A DNA stretch of 42,915 nucleotides from UBA1163 sp049513055 (GCA_049513055.1 JBEKWN010000042.1:1-42915); one strand, 5' to 3'. Counted from the first letter of the stretch, positions 26,325-35,923 are shown. Notes: generated from the sequence alone by a model not told the origin. Numbers and translations: made by a program.

Positions 26325-26683
26325 TTCCAACGAGCATTCCTTGAACCGGAAGAATCTCCGCATTGCTCTCCATCTGCGGGCAGGCAACGGCCTTAGGGTA
26401 TTTGAAGTATCATCGTCGGCAAAAGCCCCGGAGGGCTTTCACATGCCACCTCTGTAGGTGCCTCTGACTCATGAATATCCTCACTTCTTTTATGGGGACA
26501 TTTTTGCTTAGCAGTTATTGGGGAAATATCCCTTTGCTAACACAATAGAGTTCAAGCATGTTGATTCAATTTCCAACAAGGAGTAAAATGGGGCATCAAC
26601 GGGGTTCCAAAAATAGATAGAGCTCAAGGGTGGGGAGTGAAATCAGGAGGTTAGGAACGAAAACCTCCTCCTAAGCTAAAGCC
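26325..26683. other. Gap with three hairpins upstream of addA-like gene
   Basis: No gene. AAAGCCC (26422-26428) / GGGCTTT (26433-26439) may end the M16-ogg operon but lacks a T-run. CACCT (26447-26451) / AGGTG (26456-26460) follows. AGGAGGTT (26645-26652) / AACCTCCT (26662-26669) lies 14 nt before the next start and hides the only good AGGAGG in a stem. Confidence 0.5.
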
Positions 26684-29600
26684 ATGGCCAATCCAGTTCT
26701 GGAAAAAGATTTAGCCATCCAATTTCCACATTTTACGATCTTGAAGGCTTCTGCAGGATCTGGGAAAACCTATTCCCTCACGGAGAGATTCGTCCAGTTC
26801 CTCCTGTCCGGTAAAATTCCCAAAAACCATCTAAGAAATATTCTCGCCATTACCTTTTCAAATAACGCTGCGAAAGAGATGAAAGAGCGGATCCTCTCGT
26901 GGCTCAAGGACATTTATTTCAAGAACCCCGAAAAGATCAAAGAACTCTCCGAAATAGTCTCCCTAAAAAAAGAATACCTCCCAGACAAGGCAGGGGCTGC
27001 TATTGATGAAATTCTAAAAAACTACACCGAGTTCCAGGTGAAGACGATTGACAGTTTCATGACCTCCATCTACAAGGCTTCAGCGATCAATCTCGGTTAT
27101 AGCCCTGACTTTGACATTGTCATGGCTCCGGAAAACATCATGGCCTATGCCTTCAATCGATTTCTGCGAGGGGTCAGAGAAAAAACTCCAGAGGCTGAAT
27201 TCCTTGAGAAACTCCTGGAGATCATCCTTGAGAGCAGGGGAGGGGAGTCTGCCTATCTCTGGGATCCCTCGAAGGATTTTCTTGAAGAAACCGTGGAACT
27301 CTACCACAAGCTCTCCGGTATCCTCAAAGAGGCAAAGATCATCGATGCAGAAAAGAAGATCGAATCCATCAAGAAAGAGATTCGAGATACGTCGGAGAGT
27401 CTGCATGGTTTAATCGAAAAATCGGGTCTCACAAAAAGCCAAGGGAGTTCATTTTACAAAATTTTGGAGATTGTAAGAAGCAATAACTTCCCTGATCTCG
27501 TTAATAAAGGCCTTATAAACGTTCCTGTCACTAAACCTAAAAAAGAAGGAGAAACCTGGTATGAAAAAATATCCGAACAGTGGGACCTCCTCGGCAATAA
27601 AATAAGGGAATATATCGAGCTCTATGCAACGACTTATTACGTTCCCTATCTGAGGACCTATGAAGCTTTTAAAGATATCCTCGAGGAAGTAAAGAAAAGG
27701 GAAGGGACCATCTTTATTCATGACATCAACAAGAAGCTTTCTGACTATCTCGATCATGAAATCGTACCGGATGTCTACTTCAGGATAGGGGAGACGATCT
27801 ACCACTATCTGATCGATGAATTCCAAGATACCTCTCCCATCCAGTGGGCCAATCTCTTTCCCTTGATAGAGAACTCTCTTTCCCAGGGGGGAAGCCTCTT
27901 TGCCGTGGGTGACACCAAGCAGGCGATCTATGGTTTCAGGGATGCAGATTACGGGATCATGAAGGGGCTCGAATCAAAAAATCCCTTTTCTTCCGCCCTT
28001 CACAACGTGAAAGAGCTGGGGATCAATTACCGCAGCCTTGAGGGAGTGGTCGATTTCAGCAAGGCGTTCTTCAAAAAGGTGATCGCCAATCATGACAAAT
28101 ACCGGGAACCCGCAAGCAGGAGTGGGCTCATTGATTATGAACAAAGGGTCAAAGAGGACCACAGAGGTTCAGGATACGTGGAAATCATTCGATGCGAAAA
28201 GAAGGATGACGAACCCGCTGAAAAAGAGAAGATCCAGGATTTAATAAAGGGTTTAGTCCAGAGAGGGTACTCCTACTCGGATATCGCCATACTGGCCTAC
28301 CGAAATGAAGACGTGGTCAATATCACGACATGGCTTAACGAGGTTAACGTTCCCTTCATCTCATACAGCAGCCTTGACATCAGGACGAGGAAACTCACAG
28401 CTGAAATCGTCGCCTTGCTCACTTTCCTCGATTCTCCGCCCGATGATCTTTCTTTCGCAGGTTTTGTTCTGGGAGATATCTTCAGAAAAACTTTGGAAAG
28501 AAATGAAAAGGTCGAATTAAAAGCATACCATGAATTTCTCTTCAGAAACCGGAAGAAGGCTCCCCTTTATAAAGTTTTCCAGGAGGAATTCCCTGAGCTT
28601 TGGAAGATCTATTTTGAAGATCTTTTCAAATCGACAGGTTATTTACCCCTCTATGACCTGGTGAGCGAGATTTACTGCATTTATAGGGTTTTCGATCACT
28701 TCAAGGAAGAAGAGGCGACCCTCATAAAGATCTTGGAGGTGATAAAAAATTTTGAGGGAGAAGGCAGAAACAATCCCGGCGATTTCCTCAAATGCGCCTC
28801 TGACGAAGAGGCAGGGGAGGCGGACTGGACTATTGATGTCCCTGCAGGAATCAATGCTGTTAAAGTGATGACCATTCACAAGGCAAAAGGATTGGGGTTC
28901 CCAGTAGTCATTGTTCTCATGTATGAGGAGATCCCCCGTGGTTTCAAATATATTCTTGATGAGGGGACGGATGGGGTCCATTTACTCAAAATCAACCAGC
29001 AGATCATGAAAGCCAGCAGCTTTCTTCAAGAGAAATATGAAGAAGAAAGGCTCAAGGATCTGGTGAACAAGCTCAATACCCTTTATGTGGGTTTTACGAG
29101 GGCCGAGGATGAACTTTATATCGTTGGAGTCCGGGGCAAAAGAAATCAATTTCCCATCGACATCCTCCAGACCATGGATTCCCAAATTGGATCAAGGAAT
29201 GCTCCTCGTCTTCGTCCCCCTGAACCTGGTCAAGAAGATTTGAAGCTATATCATCATCCTGACCCAATAAAATTCCCTTTTGCAGACATCGAGGAGCTCA
29301 ACTTAGAGGAGAGGCTGAGAGGCGAGTTCATTCACAGGGTTCTCTATTTTATTGACGGCTTAGATGAAAAGATCGAACCGGAACTCGAGCAGATCATCAA
29401 GCGGGTTAATGATGAATTGAAAACCGATTATCCCTTGGCAACCATGAAGAAAAATCTTCTGGAATTCCTGAACCATGAAGAAATCAAACCTTATTTCCGA
29501 GCCATGCCGGGTAGGGTCATAAGAAAGGAGCAGGATTTTTCAGACCCCCGGGGAAATCTCTTCAGGATGGACAGGGTGATATTCGAAGAAGATCAGGTAT

Positions 29601-29758
29601 CCGTGATCGATTATAAAACAGGGACGGACAAAGAAGCTGAAAAAGAATATATTTCCCAGCTCAAAAATTATATCCGGATCTTAAAAGAAATATATCCCGA
29701 TAAGAATGTCGAAGGGGTCATTGCTTACGTGGACCTGAAAGAGATGAGGAAGGTTTAG
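26684..29758 (+). CDS. addA: AddA-like UvrD/Rep helicase with C-terminal PD-(D/E)XK nuclease
   Basis: A superfamily 1A helicase-nuclease for double-strand-break end processing. Motifs in order: Walker A ASAGSGKTYSL (residues 22-32), ITFSNNAAKEM, motif II LIDEFQDTS, motif III GDTKQAIYGFRDAD, NYRSL, VMTIHKAKGLGFPVVI and motif VI LYVGFTRAEDELYI. The C-terminal nuclease shows GEFIHRVLYF, FRMDRVIF and VSVIDYKTG, then QLKNYIRIL, i.e. the RecB-family nuclease domain. 1024 residues is somewhat shorter than Bacillus AddA. It precedes an AddB-like gene, which supports an AddAB-type complex. No clear Shine-Dalgarno sits at the usual distance; the nearest AGGAGG is in a hairpin. Confidence 0.88.
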   Translation: MANPVLEKDLAIQFPHFTILKASAGSGKTYSLTERFVQFLLSGKIPKNHLRNILAITFSNNAAKEMKERILSWLKDIYFKNPEKIKELSEIVSLKKEYLPDKAGAAIDEILKNYTEFQVKTIDSFMTSIYKASAINLGYSPDFDIVMAPENIMAYAFNRFLRGVREKTPEAEFLEKLLEIILESRGGESAYLWDPSKDFLEETVELYHKLSGILKEAKIIDAEKKIESIKKEIRDTSESLHGLIEKSGLTKSQGSSFYKILEIVRSNNFPDLVNKGLINVPVTKPKKEGETWYEKISEQWDLLGNKIREYIELYATTYYVPYLRTYEAFKDILEEVKKREGTIFIHDINKKLSDYLDHEIVPDVYFRIGETIYHYLIDEFQDTSPIQWANLFPLIENSLSQGGSLFAVGDTKQAIYGFRDADYGIMKGLESKNPFSSALHNVKELGINYRSLEGVVDFSKAFFKKVIANHDKYREPASRSGLIDYEQRVKEDHRGSGYVEIIRCEKKDDEPAEKEKIQDLIKGLVQRGYSYSDIAILAYRNEDVVNITTWLNEVNVPFISYSSLDIRTRKLTAEIVALLTFLDSPPDDLSFAGFVLGDIFRKTLERNEKVELKAYHEFLFRNRKKAPLYKVFQEEFPELWKIYFEDLFKSTGYLPLYDLVSEIYCIYRVFDHFKEEEATLIKILEVIKNFEGEGRNNPGDFLKCASDEEAGEADWTIDVPAGINAVKVMTIHKAKGLGFPVVIVLMYEEIPRGFKYILDEGTDGVHLLKINQQIMKASSFLQEKYEEERLKDLVNKLNTLYVGFTRAEDELYIVGVRGKRNQFPIDILQTMDSQIGSRNAPRLRPPEPGQEDLKLYHHPDPIKFPFADIEELNLEERLRGEFIHRVLYFIDGLDEKIEPELEQIIKRVNDELKTDYPLATMKKNLLEFLNHEEIKPYFRAMPGRVIRKEQDFSDPRGNLFRMDRVIFEEDQVSVIDYKTGTDKEAEKEYISQLKNYIRILKEIYPDKNVEGVIAYVDLKEMRKV

Positions 29759-29770
29759 CTAAAGATATTT

Positions 29771-29833
29771 GAAATTTCCCCCATATATTCCCTCCCCCTT
29801 CGATGGGGGAGGGGAGGCTATCAGGGAAATTCT
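29771..29833. repeat. Nested inverted repeat after addA
   Basis: The inner stem CCCTCCCCC (29790-29798) / GGGGGAGGG (29805-29813) is flanked by outer arms AATTTCCC and GGGAAATT. It may serve as a hairpin end of the addA transcript; no T-run follows. Confidence 0.6.
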
Positions 29834-29885
29834 TTTAAAACGTTAGTGTAGTGCGTCCAATGCTTCTTTCCATTAGTTTCTAAGC

Positions 29886-29952
29886 CGTCATTCCCGCGAA
29901 AGCGGGAATCCAGTTCAGAAATACTGGATTCCGGGTCAAGCCCGGAATGACA
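29886..29952. repeat. Dispersed palindromic element (CGTCATTCCCGCG... type)
   Basis: It begins CGTCATTCCCGCGAAAGCGGG and ends with a GGATTCCGGG / CCCGGAATGAC half. Two hairpins (CCCGC-GAAA-GCGGG and CCGGGTCAAGCCCGG) lie within one larger inverted repeat. This is a familiar mobile-type palindrome in proteobacterial genomes (recalled, not searched). Its right end supplies an in-frame ATG upstream of addB. Confidence 0.75.
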
Positions 29953-30021
29953 ATTAAAGTAAAGGGACTTTTGACGCGATACGATAGAGGTCATTCTCAA
30001 ACTTCCATATGTGAGGGTCAA

Positions 30022-32844
30022 GTGAACGTCCTTTTGATTTCGTCATCGGAGAATCTGGTTGAAAGAGTAGCGGACCATTTAATTGGCATTGAAAAGGACT
30101 ATTCTTCGAGCCTCGTGATTTTTCCTGGAAAAAGGCCTTCGCACTTCCTCAGGAAAGTCCTGGCAGATAAAGAAAAGTCGAGTTTCATGCCGCCTGTCAT
30201 TCTTTCTATGGATGAATTCATCGAACATGCCCATGACGAATCACTGGGGCTCGATGGAAGAAAGCTCGAAGCCATCGATGCCATCTCGATCCTTTACAGC
30301 ATTCATGCCGCCTCGCCCGAGCACCTGGGGAGAAAGAGCTTTCTCACACCAGACACTTTCTTCCCTGTCGGAATGAAGCTATACAACGACCTTGAAGAGC
30401 TTCATATCGAAGGGATACCCTCAAAAAAGGTAAAGGAAATCGACAGCATCGCTGGAGAGAACGTACCCGAACCCACGGCGAAAAGGCTCCAATCCCTCTC
30501 CTATTTCTACGAAACGTTTTACAAGAGGGTAGAAGAAGGCCATTTTTCTACGAGGTCCTTGAGATACCGGGCTGTCTCAGAGAATATCGACCATTTAAAT
30601 TTGGATCGTTTTAAAAAAGTGATTCTCGCAGGTTTTTTTGCCCTCACAGAATCAGAGAAAAAGATTTTTAGATCTCTCACGGAGAGGGAAAACACTCTCC
30701 TCATTTTTCAGGAAGAAGATGGAATTAAAAAGAAGCTTTCCGACCTGGGGATAACGGCAAAAAAGGAATTCACTCCCACTGAGCCTGAAATCCATTGCTA
30801 TAAGAGCCCGGATTCCCATGGCCAGGTCCTCGGTGTGAGCACGCTATTGAAAAACAGGATCGATAAGAAGGAAAGGATTGACGAAAACACAGTCATCGTT
30901 CTTCCCTCCTCGGAAACCTTGCTTCCCCTTTTCCACCAGGCTTTGAGCCTCCTTGATCCGGACAACTATAACGTCTCCCTCGGATACCCTCTCCAAAGGA
31001 CTCCTCTCTTCGGTTTTTTCAATAACCTCATGGAAGTTGTCACCACCATGGATGGGGATCGTCTTTATGTCCCCTATTACCTGGAGTTCATTCTCCACCC
31101 CTACACCAAGAACATCTATTTTCAGGGAAGGGCGGATATCACCAGGATTCTTTGCCATACCATTGAGGAGACCCTCACGGAGAAGCGAACCAGGAAGTTT
31201 TTATCCTTATCAGAGCTGGAAAGCGATGAGGCCATAATCGATTCCATCAAAGAGAAAGTATTAAGAATCGAGCCGGGTATCACCCTGAAGATGATGAGAG
31301 ACCATCTGGAGGCGATCCATGCCAATACCATCAGAAAGATGCTTTCTTTTAAAGATGTGGGTGACTTTGCAAGGAAACTGAGAGAGGTGGTCGAATACAT
31401 CTATCAAAACAGCACGGCCCGTCTCCATCCCTTTTTCTATCCCTACTCGGAGTCCTTCATCACCCACCTGGACATCCTTTCGAAGTCCCTGATGAATGAG
31501 ATCCATTTTCAGGAGGTCGGAAGCTATTTCACCCTTTTTAAAAAATATATCGTGACTTCTTATACTCCTTTTGCAGGAACGCCTCTGAGAGGGGTTCAGG
31601 TCCTTGGATTCCTGGAAACGAGGAATCTAAAATTTGAGAATGTCCTCTTCCTCGATGCGAACGAGGGCATCATCCCTAATACAACGAGAGAGGATTCCTT
31701 TCTACCCTTTAAGGCGAGGCAGATGTTGGGACTTCCCACTTATCTGGACAGGGAAGAGATCATGTCTCATTACTTCAATACACTGATCAGCGGAGCGAAG
31801 GAGGCCCACCTCTTTTATATCGAAAATGACCAGAAGGAGAGGAGTAGATTTGTTGAGAAGCTTCTCTGGGAAAGGCAGAAGAGAGAAGGGAAGAGGGATG
31901 ACAAGAGTTATGTTAAAACCATTCAGTACGCTGTAAACCTGAGGGAAAAGAACCCCCGTCCCATCAATAAGACCGTGGAGATGATAAAGTTCTTAAAGGA
32001 ATATCCTTTCAGCGCCAGTTCTTTAAATACCTACCTTTATTGTCCCCTCCAGTTCTATTACGAATATGTTCTCGGACTCAGGGAAAGAGAGGTGGTTTCA
32101 GAAGAATTTGAGAAAGAGGATATCGGATCGTTTGTTCACCTGGTCCTTTCCAATTACTTCAAGGGGAAAATAGGATCTGTCCTGACTGAAAAAGAGATGA
32201 ATCTTAAGGAGTTCGAAAAAGTCATCCATAAGCATTTCAAGGAGCAATACGGTAAAGACCCTACGGGTGAGATCTATCTACTTAGGAACCAGGTGGAGAG
32301 GCATTTGAAGGATTTTATAAAGAATTACCAAGTGCCGAAGATAAAGGAGTTTCAAACAAAAATCCTGGGTCTTGAGCAAAGGATCGATGTGAAGGAGGAT
32401 TCCTTCAAACTCGGGGCGAGGCTCGACAGGGTCGAGAAGAGGGGAGATCGGACAGTTATTATCGATTATAAGACTTCGGCTAATAAAAATTACCTCACCA
32501 TCCATTACAATAAGCTTGATCTAAAAAACAGGGATTCCTGGAGCGAAGCGATAGGCTCCCTTCAGCTTCCATTTTATCTTGTCACGTATTCTACTTTAAC
32601 GGGAGAAAAACCGGAAGACATCGATTGCATGTTTTTACTCCTTGGAAGGACAAGGATTGACTCCGACATTGAAGTTCCGCTTTTTAAAAACGAAACTGAG
32701 TTCAAAGAGAATTTTGGGAATCTGACTCAGGTCATTTTTAGTCTCTTGGGAGAAATCGTGAACCCGGATCAGCCATTTATGCCAACGATCGATACGAAGA
32801 ACAATTGCGGCAGGTGCGCTTATGGATATATATGCACCAATTAA
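30022..32844 (+). CDS. addB: AddB-like PD-(D/E)XK nuclease with iron-sulfur staple
   Basis: The partner of the AddA-like protein, 940 residues. The N-terminus (LLISSSENLVERV, FPGKRPSHFLRKVL) is the inactivated helicase-like part of AddB. The C-terminal nuclease has FSASSLNTYLYCPLQFYYEY, DIGSFVHLVL, LGARLDRVEKRGDRTVIIDY plus KTS (Asp...Asp-Tyr-Lys), and ends CGRCAYGYICTN. The Cys of LYCPLQF plus the three C-terminal Cys match the [4Fe-4S] staple of AddB. The start is uncertain. I prefer GTG 30022, which follows GAGGG and begins the conserved region; an ATG at 29947 lies inside the palindromic element and would add 25 unconserved residues. Confidence 0.83.
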   Translation: MNVLLISSSENLVERVADHLIGIEKDYSSSLVIFPGKRPSHFLRKVLADKEKSSFMPPVILSMDEFIEHAHDESLGLDGRKLEAIDAISILYSIHAASPEHLGRKSFLTPDTFFPVGMKLYNDLEELHIEGIPSKKVKEIDSIAGENVPEPTAKRLQSLSYFYETFYKRVEEGHFSTRSLRYRAVSENIDHLNLDRFKKVILAGFFALTESEKKIFRSLTERENTLLIFQEEDGIKKKLSDLGITAKKEFTPTEPEIHCYKSPDSHGQVLGVSTLLKNRIDKKERIDENTVIVLPSSETLLPLFHQALSLLDPDNYNVSLGYPLQRTPLFGFFNNLMEVVTTMDGDRLYVPYYLEFILHPYTKNIYFQGRADITRILCHTIEETLTEKRTRKFLSLSELESDEAIIDSIKEKVLRIEPGITLKMMRDHLEAIHANTIRKMLSFKDVGDFARKLREVVEYIYQNSTARLHPFFYPYSESFITHLDILSKSLMNEIHFQEVGSYFTLFKKYIVTSYTPFAGTPLRGVQVLGFLETRNLKFENVLFLDANEGIIPNTTREDSFLPFKARQMLGLPTYLDREEIMSHYFNTLISGAKEAHLFYIENDQKERSRFVEKLLWERQKREGKRDDKSYVKTIQYAVNLREKNPRPINKTVEMIKFLKEYPFSASSLNTYLYCPLQFYYEYVLGLREREVVSEEFEKEDIGSFVHLVLSNYFKGKIGSVLTEKEMNLKEFEKVIHKHFKEQYGKDPTGEIYLLRNQVERHLKDFIKNYQVPKIKEFQTKILGLEQRIDVKEDSFKLGARLDRVEKRGDRTVIIDYKTSANKNYLTIHYNKLDLKNRDSWSEAIGSLQLPFYLVTYSTLTGEKPEDIDCMFLLLGRTRIDSDIEVPLFKNETEFKENFGNLTQVIFSLLGEIVNPDQPFMPTIDTKNNCGRCAYGYICTN

Positions 32845-32872
32845 AATAAGTATCTATTTGATGGAGCCAGTG

Positions 32873-33142
32873 TCAGTTGATGTTAGCTAAATAAGTTTCT
32901 TTGCACAATATTTGTTGAAATCTAAAAATAGAAGAAGAGTATACTTTGTCAAGTTCATGCCATTTTGGGTCACTTTTTGACCAGTTTAATTTCTCTTGTT
33001 GGTATAATACCATTGAAATCAATAAGTTATAAACAAACTCTTTTGGCACAAAAAATGCTGAATTATTGTAATCCTGTTGTTTTTCTGATAAAGTAGGCGA
33101 CAATGAAGTGCTGTTAGGAAAATAGAGATGATGTAGTTCTCC
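32873..33142 (-). pseudogene. Possible gene fragment (C-terminal ~90 codons, no start)
   Basis: A minus-strand frame open from 33142 down to the stop at 32873 reads like protein (GELHHLYFPN near its beginning, FVPKEFVYNLLISMVLYQQE in the middle). It has no ATG start; TTG 33103 is the only candidate, and a stop lies directly upstream at a repeat boundary. The family is not recognised. It may be the remnant of a displaced gene, or chance. Confidence 0.25.
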
Positions 33143-33194
33143 TTACGACTTACGCTTTACGATAAAGATTTACGCTATGCTCTCTGCGCTCTGC
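33143..33194. repeat. Dispersed repeat block 4 (TTACGACTTACGC... / ...GCGCTCTGC), copy 1
   Basis: Copies of the same word series occur at 35924-35970 and 37025-37070. Related pieces lie at 36065-36088 and, inverted, at about 40754-40787. Confidence 0.65.
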
Positions 33195-33248
33195 ACCATG
33201 CGGTTATTAGGTGGGGTGATGAAATTTACTCAATGATATTGGTTGAAA

Positions 33249-33285
33249 GGCCTGTTCTCCAAAAAGGAATGGGCTTTTGTTTTCG
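33249..33285 (+). terminator. Repeat block 1 (hairpin-terminator), copy A
   Basis: GCCTGTTCTCC and GGAATGGGC pair with G-U tolerance around an A-rich loop and are followed by TTTTGTTTT. Nearly identical copies lie at 34236-34270 and 36983-37017. Confidence 0.7.
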
Positions 33286-33304
33286 TTAGGAAACTTAATC
33301 TTAA

Positions 33305-33329
33305 TTCAAATTTCAAGGCCTAACACCTT
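33305..33329. repeat. Repeat block 3 (ATTTCAAGGCCTRACACC), copy A
   Basis: 25 nt ending GGCCTAACACCTT. Copies are at 34360-34384 and 37179-37202, each 70-130 nt before a start codon. This copy precedes the MNT gene. Confidence 0.7.
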
Positions 33330-33453
33330 CGCCATGAAAAAGGAGAGAGCGAATAAAACGGGTGACTTTTAAGTATTCTGTTGTTAAAATAAAAACAAAA
33401 TTGAATGAGGGAGAGGAGCATTTTAACCATTATGGTCAATTAAGGGGTGTTTA

Positions 33454-33783
33454 ATGAATGAACGAGATCGAAGCATAATTTTGGAGCTGAAAAAGCGATT
33501 ACCCGATGATGTAAGGGATCACATCCGAAAGGTGGTCGCCTTCGGTTCGAGGGTTCGAGGAGAGGGATCGGAAGATTCCGATCTGGATCTCCTGATTTTA
33601 GTAGATCGGAAGGCACCTGAAATAGAAGTTAAGATTGAGGATGTTGCCTACCAGGTGATGTGGGACCATGATTTTAAACCCATCCTCTCGATTAAATTTT
33701 TTACAGAGTCTGGTTATCTCAACCTTTTGAGAGAAGGCTTCTCTTTCTATAAAAACATCGAACGCGAAGGAGTATCCCTGTGA
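33454..33783 (+). CDS. MNT-type nucleotidyltransferase, antitoxin of a HEPN-MNT pair
   Basis: The 109-residue minimal nucleotidyltransferase has FGSRVRGEGSEDSDLDLLIL, the polymerase-beta-type GSxxRG...DSDxD signature with both catalytic Asp residues. In HEPN-MNT modules this protein adds AMP units to the HEPN toxin and so neutralises it. The adjacent gene overlaps it by 4 nt and encodes a HEPN protein, which makes the pairing firm. It is preceded by repeat blocks A and reads on the plus strand like all modules in this segment. Confidence 0.88.
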   Translation: MNERDRSIILELKKRLPDDVRDHIRKVVAFGSRVRGEGSEDSDLDLLILVDRKAPEIEVKIEDVAYQVMWDHDFKPILSIKFFTESGYLNLLREGFSFYKNIEREGVSL

Positions 33784-34163
33784 AAAAGGAGGTTCAACGT
33801 CTCCTCGAAAAAGCAGATCATGCATTGGAAGTGGCAGAATCCCTTTATAAGCAGGGTTTTATACAGGATGCATCCAGTAGGATTTACTATGCGATGTTTT
33901 ATGCCGCCCAAGCTCTTCTTAAATCAGAAAACATTGATATGGTTAAACACTCAGCCGTGGAATCTGCATTGGGCTACCATTTTGCTAAAACCGGCAGAAT
34001 CGATCCAAAATATCATCGCATGTTGATTAATGCTCGGAAGATCAGAGAGATTGTAGATTATGATATTCTGGAAGAGATGGTTGACCAGACAATGGTGTTA
34101 AAGATAGAGGACGGGAGGGAATTTGTATCTGTGCTGAAAGGAATAATAAAGAATTTGAAATGA
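33780..34163 (+). CDS. HEPN-domain protein, toxin of a HEPN-MNT pair
   Basis: This all-helical 127-residue protein has ASSRIYYAMFYAAQALL at about residues 31-47, the conserved HEPN helix 2, then KHSAVESALGYHF and RKIREIVDYD. HEPN toxins are RNases with an RxxxxH motif. Here the corresponding C-terminal segment is RKIREIVDYD, which lacks an obvious His at the expected spacing, so RNase activity is uncertain. It starts with GTG overlapping the MNT stop (GTGA). A repeat terminator follows 73 nt downstream. Confidence 0.83.
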   Translation: MKKEVQRLLEKADHALEVAESLYKQGFIQDASSRIYYAMFYAAQALLKSENIDMVKHSAVESALGYHFAKTGRIDPKYHRMLINARKIREIVDYDILEEMVDQTMVLKIEDGREFVSVLKGIIKNLK

Positions 34164-34235
34164 AAGGAATCTAGCGAATGAAGTGAAAAATGGAGAGGAG
34201 AACATTGGAGAGATTGAACTTAAAAGTCAAATTAA

Positions 34236-34270
34236 AGCCTATTCTCCAAAAGGGAATGGGCTTTTGTTTT
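34236..34270 (+). terminator. Repeat block 1 (hairpin-terminator), copy B, after HEPN
   Basis: AGCCTATTCTCC pairs with GGGAATGGGCT around AAAA, then TTTTGTTTT follows; it is near-identical to copies A and C. It is well placed to end the MNT-HEPN transcript. Confidence 0.75.
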
Positions 34271-34324
34271 AACTCTCACAAATTTCACGAGTCACGAGTC
34301 ACGTTGTTAATGAAGTATGCTCCG

Positions 34325-34384
34325 GAACAATTGAAAGGTGAGGGTAATTAGAATACTAATTCACATTTCAGGGCCTGACACCTT
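34325..34384. repeat. Repeat blocks 2 and 3, copy B, before Fic
   Basis: Block 2 (GAACAATTGAAAGGTGAGGG) is at 34325-34345 and block 3 (TTTCAGGGCCTGACACCTT) at 34360-34384, 84 nt before the Fic start. Confidence 0.75.
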
Positions 34385-34467
34385 TTACTCTTTTTTGAAG
34401 AATAAAGAGCTGTGGGGCTAACCGTTGAACTTAACATTAAACTTTTCAGTTAAATTAAGGAGGTTAC

Positions 34468-35517
34468 ATGCGTTCCTTTGAGCATGGATACTTGCTTGAG
34501 CAACCTATTTCTCAGAACCTTTTGATGTTGGTACGGGCCATAGGGGAGTACCATGGTCGACAAGTTCTGTTTCAACAACAGTCTCCAGAAATTCTTGAGA
34601 CTTTGAGACGTGTGGCCATGGTCCAGAGTGTGGAATCCTCTAACCGGATTGAAGGAGTAACTGTAGCGCCAGACCGGCTTAAGGCAATAATGGCAAAAAA
34701 GACCAAACCAAAGGATCGCTCTGAGGGAGAAGTGGCTGGTTATCGTGACGTATTGGCTGAAATCCATTCAAATGCTGTACGCATGGAGCTTACTCCCGAA
34801 CTCATTCTTGACTTTCATCATAAGATGTATGCTCATACCTCTGAGGTTGGTGGTCATTGGAAAGAGAAAGATAATGCAATTTTGGAGGTTCATCCGGATG
34901 GAAGGCAATTTGTGCGGTTTCGCCCTGTTTCTGCTTTAGCAACGCCAGAATTCATGAAGAAGCTCTGTGATTTTTGCCGCCGAGAAATGGACGAACACCG
35001 GGTTGAGCCTCTTCTTTTAATTGCTACATTTATCTTTGATTTTGAGTGCATTCATCCTTTTTGGGATGGTAATGGGAGAATAGGCCGCCTGTTGACTCTT
35101 CTTTTGCTTTATCAATCTGGTTATGAGGTGGGCCGCTACATCAGTCTCGAACGGGTCGTTGAAGAGAGTAAAGAAACCTATTACGAAGTCTTACTAAAAA
35201 GTTCTAATGATTGGCATGAACCTAAACACGACCTCAGGCCTTGGTGGGAATATTTTTTGGGAACAATCATAGCCGCTTATAAAGAATTTGAAGAGCGAGT
35301 TGGGACAATCACCACGGCCAGAGGGGCCAAGAGAGAAATGGTACAGCAGGCGATCAAACGTATGCCCAGTCGTTTTCGTTTTGGGGAGCTTCAAAAGGCC
35401 TGCCCTGGCATTAGCTATCCGACCTTGAAGCGTGCTTTAATGGGTTTGAAACAGCAAAAGAAAATTCGATGTCTCGGAAAGGGGCGAGACGCCGAATGGG
35501 AACGAATAGGATCATGA
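34468..35517 (+). CDS. Fic-domain AMP-transferase with N-terminal inhibitory motif and winged helix
   Basis: Fic proteins transfer AMP (or similar groups) from nucleotides to target proteins. The core motif HPFWDGNGRIGRLL (about residues 193-206) is complete. The inhibitory (S/T)xxxE(G/N) helix is on the same chain as SNRIEG near residue 60, so this is a class II, self-regulated Fic protein needing no separate antitoxin. The C-terminal 70 residues form a winged-helix DNA-binding-like domain (FRFGELQKACPGISYPTLKR). 349 residues is typical. The Shine-Dalgarno AAGGAGG is strong. It stands alone between repeat-rich spacers. Confidence 0.92.
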   Translation: MRSFEHGYLLEQPISQNLLMLVRAIGEYHGRQVLFQQQSPEILETLRRVAMVQSVESSNRIEGVTVAPDRLKAIMAKKTKPKDRSEGEVAGYRDVLAEIHSNAVRMELTPELILDFHHKMYAHTSEVGGHWKEKDNAILEVHPDGRQFVRFRPVSALATPEFMKKLCDFCRREMDEHRVEPLLLIATFIFDFECIHPFWDGNGRIGRLLTLLLLYQSGYEVGRYISLERVVEESKETYYEVLLKSSNDWHEPKHDLRPWWEYFLGTIIAAYKEFEERVGTITTARGAKREMVQQAIKRMPSRFRFGELQKACPGISYPTLKRALMGLKQQKKIRCLGKGRDAEWERIGS

Positions 35518-35923
35518 AGCCATTAATTGGGTCACGAAAGAGCAGTATGATCCTATTAAAAGGGAATAATAACTGATAAACGTGATAATAAAGGTGATAA
35601 TAACAGGGACAGGCCACAATGCCTTATGGGAGAGACGTGGTAATAAGTAGCTTATGGTTTTTAAGTCCGCTTTGACGGAAAAAGGGTAGTACTCCTAAGT
35701 AAGGGTATGATCCGTTTTGTTACCTTTGGAGCAGCCTCTGTAGCGTACTCATTTATTGGGGACGGATTTGGTAAGGTGGAATGTCTGGGCCGTGACCCCG
35801 GTGCCCTTTAGCGAAGAAAGGGTATTACCTCTAAAAGAGGGTAAGAGAGAGGGTAATAATATTTTTGGTTCGACAGGGTTATCTATTTAAGACGGACACG
35901 TAACACGGACACGTTTTTTTGCA

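Noticed and set aside
33305..33329. Integron attC site (GCCTAAC resembles the RYYYAAC core)
   Set aside because: The other copies read GCCTGAC, no partner GTTRRRY at the proper distance, no paired L sites and no integrase.
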